This document shows positions 42,487-54,192 of a stretch of 64,000 nucleotides of DNA, one piece after another. Source of the DNA: Lytechinus variegatus (Eukaryota; Echinodermata; Echinoidea; Temnopleuroida; Toxopneustidae); the NCBI RefSeq assembly GCF_018143015.1, contig NC_054748.1, forward strand, positions 18,862,225 through 18,926,224. The letters are read 5' to 3'. The notes under the pieces are model-generated. The model searched no databases. It saw only the letters and a program-made list of their open reading frames with translations, and was not told where the DNA came from. Position 1 is the first letter of the stretch. Each line of letters opens with the position of its first letter. The translations under genes and the position numbers were made by a program.

Positions 42487-45400
42487 CATCATCATCACCA
42501 TCATCATCATCCTCATCATCACCATCACCATCATCATCATCATAACATCATTCATCATCAGTATCATCATGATATTTTATCACAATCATCATTAATATCT
42601 TCATCGTGATTATTATAATTCATTATTATTATAATTAATATTATTGTTGCTGTCATTATAATTATTATTATTGTTGTTGTGAATCTATCATCACTGTATC
42701 ATCTCTACATGGTATAGTACTTAGTAATTGTAGTCTAATGACTAAAAAAAAGATTTTTTAAAAAGTTTTATGCAACAGGAGGCCTGTTGCATAAAACTTT
42801 TTTACCTGAGAAAACTCTGGTAAAAACTGAAAACTAAGGTTTGTCTGATTTCTGCCATTGACTTTAACACAGGGCAAAAACTCCGGTAAAAACAACCTGA
42901 GTTTTCTCAGGTAAAAAGTTTTATGCAACAGGCCTAGGTGTTTTCGCTTATTAACAATATAATGACATTAGGAGTCAAGGAAAACCAGGGGCCTGTTTCA
43001 TAAAGGACTTGCAACTGTTTTAACTTTGCCATTATGTCAACTACCATGGTAACAGGGCTCAGCAGCCAATCATATAATGTTTCCATGGTAGTTTCCGTAA
43101 TGGCAAAGTTACAACAGTTGCAACTCCTTTATGAAACGGGCCCTAAAATTGCTTGATAACTGATTCTGAGAACGTTTTACATTGATAGAAATAATACAAT
43201 AAAACCGCTTTGTTTTTTAAATAAAACACTGTTTACTGTATAAATATTGCAGTAGTTGTTTTTGCAGTTCTAAAAGTATTCATTCAAAATTAATTATTGA
43301 ATAATCAAACTTTGTTTTGTTAAATAGATACAGAGTTGTGTAAAAAAAAAATAAAGTTTTTTTTTTCTGTGAATTCGCATTGCAATTAACAATCCCTACT
43401 CTTTAACCCTTCTGCAGCTGTATGTGGTATCAACTGTTACAACTGCGAAGGGGACGAGTGCAGAGATCCATTTGACCCGGAAGGAATATCAACCACATGC
43501 CCGGGGTCATCGTTTCTACCAAACAATTTCTGCAGGGTGAGTTCCACATCTCATACACAGTGAAAAAAATAGCACAATGTTTAACGGGGTACTCCAGGCT
43601 GACATTACTCTAACAACAACTTGTTTAATCTTTTGTGTAATTTTTAAAACTAAAACCAAACACTAACACAATTTGTTTAAAAAAATTAAACAATTGTTTT
43701 AAAAGTTTAAACAGTAGTTGTTACAGTGACGGACTTTAACAACGTGCTTAAATTTTTAAACAGCGCTTTTACAGTGTAATGTTTAACCACAAATTTTGTT
43801 AAATTATGAACTGATCAACTATTGGTTACAAAAATCCCGATTCAATTTTGCATGCAACTTTGTTTAACCAACAGGTGGTATGTTCATATTTTAAACAACT
43901 TACAGGTTAGTTAAAAATTCTGGGAAAGTGGACACACTTGATTTACTATTTTAAAAAGTATTGGCAACTAACCCAGAGATGAATGTGTGTCCGAATGTCC
44001 CTGTAATGATAGCAAGATTTGCAATCAACAAAAATAATGGTGATAATAATTTTGCGAATCTCAACCAATAATAGTTTCGGTCTGGTTATATCGACTAAGT
44101 CATTTTCTAATATGACCAATCCTTCTTAGAGTTAGAGTGCATTAAAGATGAATCAAGAAACATAGTATAGTTAATGGATCAAAAGAATTTCAATATTTTA
44201 GAAGATGATATCGTCTAGGGCCACCGGAAATTACTTAATCTTTACCTTCTTGATATTTCAAACCGAAAGCCTTCTTTTTTTTTAATGTTCCCAAAAGTGC
44301 GCTTAAAGTGTTCATGTAGATGTTTTGCTTCCAACACGAACGCTATACCTGTCGCCTTTTTGAATGATTCTCCAAACACTTAATGCATTTCTTGTTCATG
44401 TTACCTAACCTGTATACGTCAATTAGAATATTTCTTGGATACATGTGGAGCGTTGTGGCCCTGTGGATAAGTCTTCTGACTTTGAAAAAGAGGGTCGTGG
44501 GTTCGAATCCCAGCCATGGCGTAATTTCCTTCAGCAAGAAATTTATCCACACTGTGCGGCACTCGACCCAGGTGAGGTGAATGGGTACCCAGCAGGATTA
44601 ATTCCTTGAATGCATGAGCGCTGACAGGCAGCTCGAGCTAAAGCCGGGGTAATAATAATAACAACGCGCCTCGGAATAGAATATTTCTAGAAAGATGGCG
44701 CTATATAAATGCTTATTATTATTATTATTACAAACAGCATAAAGAGTTTGAAGAAAAATTCAAAATGAGGCGGGTAAGCAAAAGAGCATAGCGACTGAAT
44801 ATCAGAAATCTCCATTCGTCTTACATGCAATTTTCTTTGAAGCAATAGTTGTTGGGTTTATGTTAATCAACCTAATATTTTGTTTTATTTTGTTTTATTG
44901 TACTGCTTTCTTTTTTTCTGCGATGACTTAACATTCGACATAAATATTTTTGATTCGGGTACACCATCGAAGATGGTGTTCGACGATAATATGTTGTTTT
45001 GGGCCTAATAATGTTTTGTGGGTCCATGCTTTCACAGGGGCTGCGGAGCGGTTTTCAAAGGGGGGGGGGGCTGAGCATGCAAAAAATCACAATCGTATTG
45101 TCATTTTTGCGTTTGTGTACATGGTTTTGGAAAAAAAAAGTCGGGGCTGAAGCCTCCAGCCCCCCCCCCCCCCGGTTCCGCGGCCCCTGTATAATTGACG
45201 ATGGTGTTCGACGATAATTTGTTGTTTGGGGCATGATGTCCGCCCATGCTTTCATCCCAAGCCCACTTCTCTTCTCTTCTTGTCACTCAGAAAACTGTTA
45301 CTGTCACTGGCACCACGGTGGTTCGGAGCTGTGGAACGAATGAACGAAACGAATGTACCCCAGGCTGCACCGAGAGTATGACCTGTACCTACTGCTGTGA

Positions 45401-45494
45401 ATACAATCTCTGTAATAGAGCAATCACCATGACAATAAACTTTGTTGCTATGGGAGTGGCTTCGGTGACAGCTCTCATCCTAACAAGACAATAG
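42106..45494 (+). CDS. Ly6/uPAR-domain (three-finger) GPI-anchored protein, three exons, about 122 aa
   Basis: Exons 42106-42151, 43418-43536, 45291-45494, all GT..AG, one frame. Residues 1-16 (MKSVLFWTTLITVISG) are a signal peptide. The mature part opens CGINCYNCEGDEC, has further cysteines TC, FC, SC, EC and GC, and closes with CTYCCEYNLCN, the CC....CN signature of the Ly6 fold (ten or more disulphide cysteines). It ends in a hydrophobic segment (INFVAMGVASVTALIL) and TRQ, typical of a GPI-attachment signal with cleavage near NRA. One-exon-per-part (signal, first finger, remainder) is the usual Ly6 layout. An in-frame upstream ATG at 42091 would add MQTET. Likely on the cell surface; ligand unknown. 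Downstream, its last coding segment is repeated seven times. Confidence 0.9.
42218..42546. repeat. (CAT)n / (ATC)n microsatellite, about 330 bp
   Basis: Nearly uninterrupted TCA triplets with CTC and TTA variants, in Ly6 intron 1 directly after the first exon; ATT-rich sequence continues to about 42690. Poly-Ile and poly-Met frames here are not genes. Confidence 0.95.
42782..42934. mobile_element. MITE with GGCCTGTTGCATAAAAC ends
   Basis: Ends GGCCTGTTGCATAAAACTTT and complement, extending through ACCTGAGAAAACTC. Just left, 42760-42779 is another right end (AAGTTTTATGCAACAGG) head to head with it, the remnant of a tandem neighbour. Ly6 intron 1. Confidence 0.85.
42989..43143. mobile_element. 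MITE with GGGCCTGTTTCATAAAGGA ends
   Basis: Long imperfect arms (GACTTGCAACTGTTTTAACT, CCATTATGTCAACTACCATG) leave a loop of about 35 bases that contains CAGCCAATCA. Ly6 intron 1. Confidence 0.85.
43418..43536 (+). CDS. Ly6 exon 2, first finger
   Basis: Between CTTCTGCAG and AGG|GTGAGT. AVCGINCYNCEGDECRDPFD, then TTCPGSSFLPNNFCR; six cysteines. Phase 1 in, 0 out. Confidence 0.9.
43554..43778. mobile_element. MITE with TACAC(A/T)GT ends
   Basis: The left end TACACAGTGAAAAAAATAGC and right end GCGCTTTTACAGTGTA are inverted; interior repeats of TTTAAACA type. Ly6 intron 2. Confidence 0.65.
44447..44730 (+). mobile_element. tRNA-derived SINE, full length
   Basis: A box-like TGGCCCTGTGG, perfect B box GGTTCGAATCC, body TTTCCTTCAGCAAGAAATTT.., CAGGTGAGGTGAATGGGTAC, a second part GCTCGAGCTAAAGCCGGGG, then GGCGCTATATAAATGC and an (ATT)n tail. 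It is in Ly6 intron 2, in the gene's sense. Confidence 0.88.
44966..45256. repeat. MITE bracketed by a direct repeat of about 70 bp
   Basis: The MITE (45034-45190) has ends CAGGGGCTGCGGAGCGG and CCGGTTCCGCGGCCCCTG with G/C runs inside. On its left, 44966-45033 reads GATGGTGTTCGACGATAAT.. to CCATGCTTTCA; on its right 45198-45256 repeats the same text. The right copy runs into the acceptor of Ly6 exon 3. Confidence 0.75.
45291..45494 (+). CDS. Ly6 exon 3, remaining fingers and GPI signal
   Basis: Acceptor CTTCTTGTCACTCAG. KTVTVTGTTVVRSCGTNERN.., PGCTESMTCTYCCEYNLCN, hydrophobic tail, TAG at 45492-45494. The final 75 bases are the founder-like unit of the downstream array. Confidence 0.9.
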   Translation, partial: KTVTVTGTTVVRSCGTNERNECTPGCTESMTCTYCCEYNLCNRAITMTINFVAMGVASVTALILTRQ

Positions 45495-45985
45495 AGGAAC
45501 TATCTTGACGGTAAACATTCTTGCTATTGGAGTGGCATCGATGACAGCTCTTCTATAAGACAGTCAATAGAGGAATCACCATGACAACTGTGTTGCTATG
45601 GGAGTGGCTTCGGTGGAAGCTCTGCTCTTAACCGAGGAACCAACATGACTATATGGGATTTGTTGCCATGGCAGCTCTCCTAACCGGAGAAAAAAATGAA
45701 TCACCATGACAATAAAGGTTTTTGCTATGGGAGTGGCCTTAATGACAACTCTCCTCTTAAGCAGACAGTAGAGGAACAATCTTGACAATAAACTTTGTTG
45801 CTATGGGAGTGGCTTCGGTGACTGCTTTCCTATAGAGGAACCACCTTGACAGAAAAAAACTTTGTTGCTGTGGGAGTGGCTTCGGACTGCGGTGACAGCA
45901 ATAGATTAACAACCTTGAAAATAAACTTTGTTGCTATGGACTGGGAGTGGCTTCGGCGACAATTCTTGTCTTAAAATTATATAAG
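45420..45985 (+). repeat. Array of eight units derived from the Ly6 GPI-signal coding segment
   Basis: Unit 1 (45420-45494) is coding and ends at the stop. Seven further units of about 55-80 bases follow, each with (A)GGAA..C..CTTGACA, CTTTGTTGCTATGGGAGTGG, CTTCGGTGACAGCTCT and often a TAG at the end. Several keep the reading of the hydrophobic tail with small indels. It lies in the 3' UTR or just beyond. Confidence 0.88.
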
Positions 45986-46382
45986 TTTAGGGGTAGGAAA
46001 TAATAGAAGTTCAAAGCAGCAAATCCAATCAACCAAAAGGGAAATAAGAGAAACTGGAAGAAGACGCAAACTTCGACAAGATACCGAAGAAGTCTGGTAG
46101 TGCACTGCTATTTTGCCTCAGTAAAACTTGAGATCACAATAATAATTTACATATTCAAATCAAGTAAAGTCAACCAATCAAAATAAAAGAAATGGAAGGA
46201 TTGAACTAAAATGTAAGAACCCAATTCATAAGATAAACCAATAGGAGTAAGGAGATGAAGATGTGTCTGGGTGATTATGGAAATGGAAACTGAAGAGACA
46301 GTTGAGGGATGGAGTGAGTGGAACACCTGAATGATAGAGGAAATGAAGATGACAAAAGAGAACGAGGAAAGGAATTCAGTGT

Positions 46383-46636
46383 ACACTGCAAAAACTCTGG
46401 TGTTGATTTAACACCAGCCGGGCATCCATATATGTCCACACCAGAGAAGTTTTAAACAAACAACACCAATTTCTTTTTTGGTCTATAACACCAGTTAGGT
46501 GTTTATGCAACACCAATTAGTATTAAAACAGCATCGGTTTGATTCCAAACTAGTGTTGTTTCAATACTTCTCCTAAGTTGACATATATGGATTCTGGGAT
46601 GGTGTTAAATCAACACCGGAGTTTTTGCAGTGTAGA
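46383..46636. mobile_element. MITE with ACACTGCAAAAACTC ends
   Basis: Ends ACACTGCAAAAACTCTGGTG and complement (TTTTTGCAGTGT), bordered by TA; inner GTTGATTTAACACC inverted. CATATATG occurs near both ends. Confidence 0.85.
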
Positions 46637-46929
46637 TGAAAACTGAATATAGATAAACCCATCAGACTGCAAGGGAAGTGCTAAAAAGAAATGCAAATGA
46701 ACTCGAGTCTGGACGGAACAGAAATGTAAAACAGCTGAAGAACTTGAAACACACATTAAAGGAAATAGACAAAATAGGAAAATTACAATATAACCATCTT
46801 ACATTACAATGGGTTGCATAGTAAAAAAAGAAGAAAAAAAGGTTTGCCGATGAAATGGTCCATATATACAATGTGGCTTACTATAATGATCCTTACATTA
46901 GTAGTTTAACAGTTTAACCAACACCCAGG

Positions 46930-47477
46930 GAGGGGGGCACTTCCATTCACGAGTGGATACCATGCGCGACCATATGGTCTCCAAAAGCACCCTAAACACG
47001 TATTTTCCATATTCTAAAAATGCACCCCTTAAGAAGTATTGGCTTGTGAAACCCTACCCTTAAGAAGTATTGGAAACAAAACGATTCTTTTGGCAAGTAT
47101 TCACTGAATTGAATCCCTAAACAAGCACAGCGATATTTTAATTTTTATATGTCACGGATGTCGGTTTTTCCTTTACCTACATGTACAGCCCCTCCTACAC
47201 CTCGCACAAATCGGAATCTAAACACGTAGTGTTGACTAGCTGTTGGGGCAAAAAGTTCATCCTTTCTAAAAACATTTAATTCTTATATACCCCCGCAAAT
47301 TTGACCTTGAACACGTAGCTTTCATAGCAAAATAAATACCCTTTTTTCAATATTTTAGTGATTTTGACACCATTATTACGTTACGTACGTAACATGCCTT
47401 ACCTTGAAAAGACATCATTTTTACGTGTTTTTTTGGTCGCGCATGGTATTCACTCGTCAATGTAAGTGCCCCCCCCG
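46930..47477. mobile_element. MITE with GGGGGGCACTT ends, about 548 bp
   Basis: GGGGGGCACTTCCATTCACG, then AGTGGATACCATGCGCGACC, recurs inverted at 47440-47477. No coding. The solo end at 32163 is a relative. Confidence 0.8.
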
Positions 47478-47819
47478 GAACCAACCATGTTTTATTTATT
47501 GAGAATTGAATATTATTCAAAACTGTACTGTTTTGTTAAAGATTTTGAGAACTTGTTTAAACCGTTTAAGCAACTAAGGTTTATTGTATAATAAAAACCG
47601 TTGTATGAATTCAAAAAAGTTGTGTTCAAGCGTATACCCGCCATAAAATGTGTTTCAGGGACTCCTAGACATAAAATTTGCATTGATTTGTATTCTTATT
47701 GACAAATGAATTTAACTTATGTGGAAATGGATGAAAATTATTGTAAAATATTGAATGAATGCATTGATGCTACTGAAATAAAATTTCCTTTTTTATCAGA
47801 AAGATCAAATGATTGTTCC

Positions 47820-48300
47820 TTTGCGTTCGTTTTCGTGTTGAAAGCGTATACGTTGGAAGTAATCAGTGGCCTCGGAAGCAGCGGAACGGGGAGGGGGGGG
47901 GGGGGTGAGTGAGATTCAGCCCCAACAAAATTTGAATAAACCTGATTTCATATAATAGATACAAAAGAATAAGTGAGGAGAAAGAACAAAAGAGCTTCAC
48001 CCCCCATATTTTTCAAAACAGTGTACAAAAACGTAAATATTATGATATTAGATGATTGTGATTTTTTGCATGGTCAGCCCCCCGCCCTATCGAAACAATT
48101 CCCCGAAACTGGTGATTACGTCACTGAACGAACCGCGCCAGTAACGTAATTATCCACATCAAAAACCCGACCTGACCAAATAGTTTTCAGTCAACTAAAA
48201 GGTTGATTAAATTATTAACCGACCAACAACCGGTTAAAAAAACATGTAAAATGAATTGGGATTTTTAAAATGATGATGATGGTGATGGCAGTAGTATCAG
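47820..48300. repeat. Dispersed repeat, copy without insertion
   Basis: Similar to 61500-61790 plus 62819-62880: GAAAGCGTAT, CGGAACGGGG, TGCATGGTCAGCCCC, AGTTTTCAG.CAACT and ATGAATTGGGATTTTT occur in the same order. A (GTA)n run follows at 48302-48330. Confidence 0.6.
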
Positions 48301-48382
48301 AAGTAGTAGTAGTAGTAGTAGTAGCAACAACAACACCAATAATAATATTTAATCATAAAAATGATAATAAAAATGATAATAA

Positions 48383-51362
48383 CAGGGGCGGATCCAGGAT
48401 TTTGAAATAGGGGGGGGGGCGCCAGCGGCGAGGGAGCGAAGCGACCGAGCGGGGGAGGGGGATACCCCCCTCCCACGGCAAGGACTTTTTCAAAAAATCA
48501 TGTCCAAAAGTCGTATTTTGAGAGCACCTTTAGAAGAAAAATGCACACTTAAATCACTGTAACTTCATGAATAAAAGACACATACTGACTCATTTAGGAG
48601 CTGGTTTCCAGTCACACACCGTATAAGCGGTCATTCAAAACATACATTTGGCAAAGGCTCTTCACTTGCTTGCATCGTGTGATTGAAACGTCAAATTTAA
48701 ATGATACGAAACTGAGACTTGTAATCGATAAGTTCCGAATAATCCATTCTGTTTATTGTTATTTGTGTATTTACATTGTGTGTTTCAAACGAGAATTGTT
48801 TAGTCGTATGACAACATGCATAAAATTTGGTTCTTTTTTCCCCAAAATGCACAGTAAATTGTTACAAACTACAGAAAAAAACGACATCATCTTCTGGTAA
48901 TCAACCTTTTCCCTCGTATTATTTTCAAATCATCTCCAATAATCCAGTCATTCTGCACAACCTCATTAACCTATATCAAACATTAAAAATGGGGTAAGGG
49001 GGGGGGGGTTAATGTCACAATTTCTACTTTTTAACAATACACAATGTGTCCTCGGGACGTTTTTCCCCAGCACGAAAGTATTTTTATTCTCCCCCCCAAC
49101 GGTCCAACCGCGTAGCCAGGATTTCATTTTGGAGGGGGCGGTAAATGCACGCGAAGCGTGCCAACACTTACAGAGCGCGCTCCATAGGGGGTGGGTGCAG
49201 GGAGGGGGAGATTCCCCCTCCCGCGCGAAGCGCGAAGCTTTTAGTGTTTCATAAATTAAAATGAAAAGGAGCCGTTTCTCTCGTCTCTAGTACCTCCAAT
49301 TCGGTTGACTATATTGCGATTTTGAACCTTGTTTTCAAAAGTGATTGTGAACGCACAAAAGAGGTATACAATGGATGAAATTAAAATGATAATAACTCCG
49401 CGCGAAGCGCGGAAGCTAAAGCGTTTTATCAATTTTTCTTGCCATAAAAAGGGTCCAGAGAAAAGGGTATTCTCAAAGATATATTGAATACTTTCTTTGG
49501 AAAGATCAGATTTGATTACAAACAATTGAGCAACAGTGCATATTTTTAACTCGCAAAACAGAGAAGATTGGTAGAGGAAGATATTCCTCCCCGCGCAGAG
49601 CAATGAAACCATGAAATTTCAAAGGGCTGACGTTTCATCAAATGTAGATATCTCTAATACCCAATCAGCTCTAATTCAATTGATTTTCTAAGATTATTGA
49701 ACTTCATTACAAGGAAATTAGTGAGCAAAAAGTTGAAACTTCTGTGATTTATTGAAATTATCTATCTATATAAAAAAAGATGCCTAATTTTTTTTACTTA
49801 TCCTGAAGCGCTTCATTTTGAATATGAAGAAACTTAAGTGTCATTCAAAATTTCAAACTGAGGGCGCAAAACAGGACAGGAGATGAATGTATACAGGGAA
49901 ATGACATGAAGATTAATACAATTTGAGTAAAAAGTATTGTACTTTTTTTATTTAATACGACACGAATTTCATACCTTCCTCTTTTTAAATTAGGAACCTG
50001 TTTGCCCCAAAATTATGGTTGTTTAATAATGAGCTGAAAAGCGGGAGAAGTTGACTTTATGGAGGTGACGGCAGAAACTGATATTAAGATTTTACCCGCT
50101 CGGGGCCGACCAGACCAGAAGTTGCGCGATCAATTTAAAAAAAAGATAACTTCATATATTTACTTCGGCCTAACCTTATATACCCAAATTCATGCCCTAA
50201 TGTATACAATTTTAACTTTAACTGGCAAGAAGCACATAGCTTAGGTGGAAAAACAGGGTTAGAGAAAAGGTGGGGGAAACAATGGAGAACTTCAATATTG
50301 TCATTTAACCGCGCGCAGCGCGGAAGCAAAATTCATATATAAATTTAGAGCAAGAAGAGTGAATTAAGGAGTTTCTCTTTTGAGAAAAAAATTAAGAATC
50401 AAAAGAAACAAAAAAAAACACAAAGCTACCTTTCTTTCCTTTCCTCCCTTCCCTTCTCCTTTTCTCCTCTCTTTTTTTTCCCTTCTTTTTTTCTTTTTGG
50501 GGACTTTTTTTTGGGGGGCGACCGCCCCCACCGCCCCCCTGGCTACGCGCCTGCGCCCAACCCCCACCCCCCGTCACATAAAATCTTCGCTCCTTACGCT
50601 GACATATAGCTGCCTATACACAGCAAACGCGGAGTGGGGTCGACTGGTGATTGAGAATATACAATTTTGCTCCTTTATAATTCGTTGGAATGATTGCTTC
50701 GGCGAAACTACTTAGTTGGGGCGCCCTGGATAATATGCCTCTGAATCTACCAGAAAGTGTAAAAGTTAGTTTACATTAAATACAAATATGTCTGACCTAT
50801 ACATTTCAGTGAAAACGTACATGACCAAGGCAGAATGATAATGCTGCGCACGTGGCGCCCGATATAGGGCTTCATCTTTGAGTGAAGAATAATCTCGGGG
50901 ATAGACATTATCATTCGCATCGTTGACACTTTCTCTCGCGATCTGTTACTTACAATTTACATGTATTTGCCATAAAGACGGACAAACGCATGTTACAAAA
51001 AACACAAAATTTCGGGAAAAAATGATATCCAATCCAACATCTTCACACTCATGACACTGGTCACTGCACTGCAACTCCCGATTACAAGTGGTGCAACTTT
51101 CCAACCAATCGACTTGCGCGCCCTGGAATTCCGGAATTTACATATTGCAATACAGTATGACAGAGGTGCATTTGTGCGAACACAAAGGCCATGAGCGTAA
51201 GTTAAAATATAGTCATGATAGTTTTGACTAGATCTAGCCCTTGAAATTGACTACATTGTACCAATCCAGTAAATATAACCATCCAAAAAAAAAAAAAAAA
51301 ATCCGGCGAAAATAGGGGGGGGGGGCGCGCGCCCGGGGCGCCCCCCTCTGGATCCGCCACTG
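48383..51362. mobile_element. Second copy of the 2.4-kb element, 2980 bp, duplication AATAA
   Basis: Same ends as 36757-39148 and flanked by AATAA (48378-48382, 51363-51367). Relative to copy 1 it lacks about 880 bases (37349-38230 of copy 1) at position 48966 and carries a nested insertion at about 49108-50556. Confidence 0.88.
49108..50556. mobile_element. Nested element with GCGTAGCCAGG ends, about 1.45 kb
   Basis: The left CGCGTAGCCAGGATTTC.. and right CCCCCCTGGCTACGCGCC are inverted. It is absent from copy 1 of the host element, which defines it. GCGCGAAGCGCG-type palindromes occur at 49149, 49220, 49399 and 50307. A homopyrimidine run lies at 50430-50500. No transposase. Confidence 0.75.
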
Positions 51363-51399
51363 AATAATAATGATGATAATTCTGAAGATGTTCGTCATC

Positions 51400-51985
51400 G
51401 CGGAGAATTCAAGAGTTGGTTAATCATTTGTCTCGCGAAACGGTTGAAACTGCTTTGCATTCTACTTTCTGATCAATTATCTCCTTTAATTAATGATGAA
51501 TTTACAAATGGTCCCCTCCAAAACTTTTTCACACACGCTGAATTCAATACGTTTACTGCTAGCGAAAATCTTGATAACTCATTTTCGGGTATTCATGTAA
51601 ATTTGCAGACGCAGCACAATCTGTATTCATTGAAATGGAAACAAAAAAGAAAAATATAGTTTTTGGCAGTGTTTATAGACCACCGAATACATCTTTCCAG
51701 AATTTCATTGTCTCTTTTGATACCGTTATTAATATAATTAATAAAGAAAATAAATTTGTCTTCCTCGCTGGAGACTTTAATATAAACTTACTCAATGCCA
51801 ATTCTTGCCCTCAAGTTAGTGATTTTCTTGATGTACTTATGGTTAATTCCTTCTTTCCAGCTACACACTATCCTACTCGTATTACTATGAATTCAGCTAC
51901 ATTAATTGATAATATATTAACTAATAACAATAACATATAAACTATTAATAGTGGTATTATATTTTCTGATATCACCTTTCAATTT
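51400..51985 (+). pseudogene. LINE endonuclease (APE-type) fragment
   Basis: From 51635 one frame reads NIVFGSVYRPPN.., FVFLAGDFNINLL, DVLMVNSFFPATHYPTRIT and TLIDNILTN, the central APE motifs of CR1/L2-type LINEs. A preceding frame (SENLDNSFSGIHVNL) is the domain's start, but about 80 residues between them are deleted. After 51940 (SGIIFSDI) the sequence breaks off. Confidence 0.8.
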
Positions 51986-51999
51986 ATTGCATTAATAGG

Positions 52000-52120
52000 T
52001 TACACTTAGTAATTCCGAAGGTTCTTTATTCCGATAACACGTATATTTGCCTATACCTCGATGTTCGTTGATCCGAAAACGTTAAAGGGTTCGTTAATCC
52101 GAACATTTGTGGTGTGACTG
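52000..52120. repeat. GTTCGTTAATCCGAA motif repeats
   Basis: AGTAATTCCGAAGG, TTATTCCGATAACA, GTTCGTTGATCCGAAAACG and GTTCGTTAATCCGAACA occur within 100 bases. A short degenerate minisatellite. Confidence 0.5.
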
Positions 52121-52505
52121 TTAAAGTGGTTGGTTAACATTGGTTTGACTTTTAAAAAATCTGAGCTAGAAGGTCACACTTGTCACCCGTATCTGTGATA
52201 TGTTACAAAAATGAAGCCCATAAAAATTGCGTTAAAAAAATGATTATTTAGTGCTTCCAAAATTGAAATATAAAGTGACCGGAAACACCAAATTAATTTC
52301 ATCCCATACACTTATGTGTACTATTTGGGCGTCTATTAGACGCCTATTTACAAAATTGGGGTTTGCCTTGTAGTTTTAGCTTTTCATTCTCAATAATGGT
52401 TGTTTTCAGGGTTTATTAGTTTTAATACATGCACTTGTACACATGTTTCATCTTGGTTTGAAAATTTTTAAATCGGCTGGTCACAAAGTTAAACAATACC
52501 TTTAA
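52121..52505. mobile_element. TTAA-ended MITE, copy B, inside the LINE remains
   Basis: Full-length match to 28341-28725 in the same orientation. The ends TTAAAGTGGTTGGTTAAC and GTTAAACAATACCTTTAA are imperfect inverted repeats starting with TTAA. Confidence 0.85.
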
Positions 52506-53300
52506 TAGTAGGTTATCCTACACATTGCTCTCATCTGCATGAAAATTTCGAAAAGTATATGTGTCCTAGACAAGTTAAAAGTTTTTCCAGAAAAGATTCT
52601 CAAAATGATTTTATTCCATTATTTCACCGTTTTTTTGATATTGTAACATTGCCTGGAGTTCCTGTACTTCATGCTGTATGCAAAGTTTATACCGGCTACA
52701 AAAAAGAGCAGTGAACTTCATTACACATGCCAATTTTCTTGCCCATACCAAGCCGCTGTTTAGTCAGTTAAATTTGTTGAATGTTTATGATTTCTCTGAA
52801 TATGAAATTGCAATTTTTATGTATTTATTACAAAAACTATATTCCAAACAATAGCTCAGAAATATTTTGTAATAACAGCCGATGTTCATTATTATCATAC
52901 ACGAGGATCTTCAGACTTCCACATATCCAAAACACGCACCTCTTTGGCAAAGAATTGTACTTTTTTTTTTACAAAGGACCCGTTGTCTGAAAAAAGTTTA
53001 CCATTTTCTCATGTTAAAGCTAGTTCATCATTAAATGTTTTTAAAAAGAGATATAAAACCCAACTTTTCAGTGAATATCCAAATAATATATGATCAGGTT
53101 TTTTTAATAGTAATTATCGTTGATGTATATATTTATGTATATTGTCATTGTGTTATAATTTGTATTTCTCCCTTTAATATGTTCAATGTTTATATCTGGT
53201 ATTTAGTATTTACTACATCATGTATTTTACAATATCATATATATACATTCGGTTTCCTGATTTTTGTTAAAGGTGGCAGCGCTAATAAGGCTTTCTCTTT
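52506..53300 (+). pseudogene. LINE reverse-transcriptase C-terminus and 3' UTR
   Basis: LQKRAVNFITHANFLAHTKP-like coding (in two frames around 52700-52850: TKPLFSQLNLLNVYDFSEYE, IAIFMYLLQKLY) and, near 53010, SSLNVFKKRYKTQLFSEY are the conserved C-terminal region of CR1/L2-group LINEs. The reverse transcriptase core is missing. A T-rich 3' UTR with AATAAATATTG follows to about 53335. Confidence 0.7.
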
Positions 53301-54192
53301 CTAGTTGCCTCCTCATTCATTAATAAATATTGTTTCCCAGATTTTATCATTGTATTATTTGCAATTTTCCCATGTGCTTTGCTCTTTTGTTTATATGATG
53401 AATGGCGTAAATGCTATTAAATCTATAATTCTACAATCTAACCAATAATCCAGCATGCTCCGTAAATCATACTCTTTTGAGCCGTAAATAATTCCATACT
53501 TGACCATCACAAGAACTTGTGGAAATGCCTTATAGGCCATTCCACGCCAAAATATTACTACGTAATTTAATGTTACTTCACATGCCAAAGTGGCAACTTA
53601 TACATATATATTCAAACAATGCTTATATAAAACAGTTACTTTAATCAAATATATTTTTAGAACTTATATTGCTTTAAAAATACCATAATGATTTTAAAAA
53701 AATTATTGCTTTTGATATGTATTTAATTTTTTTCAAATATAACTGACTCAAGAAAACAATTGTCGTTAATCATTTTAAAAATAAATTGTTCTACAAGATC
53801 GATTACATCATTTTTTACAAAATCCTGTCCAAAAATGTTATATCGTTTTCATTGCTCGAAAAAATAATATGTATTTTTAAAAGCAGTTATTTCTGCATTT
53901 ATTCTTAAGTCAAAATTACAAATTTAAAAACAATTATCAAACATACATAATGATCAAGTTACAAAGGTGACAATTGTATAGTAGTTAAGTAGATATAGAC
54001 ATAATTCATGTAAACAAAACAAATAAATTTAAATACAGAGGCAAGCTATCGTAAGCTGAAAGCTTGAAATGACAGTAGCCAGGATTAATATATTAATATT
54101 TGAAGAGTAATATTAAACAATAAACGCTTGTTCTTATAGAAAGTGATGTTCATTTTAAATCTTTAATCTGCGCCACCGTCAGTGGAGGACCG
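53301..54192. other. AT-rich intergenic
   Basis: No feature recognised. Confidence 0.3.

Noticed and set aside
42148-42595. Long open frames of Met or Ile on both strands
   Set aside because: They are translations of the (CAT)n microsatellite in a Ly6 intron.
44447-44520. tRNA gene
   Set aside because: A and B boxes are present, but the cloverleaf is not maintained and the body is the SINE seen also at 27960; it is a SINE head.
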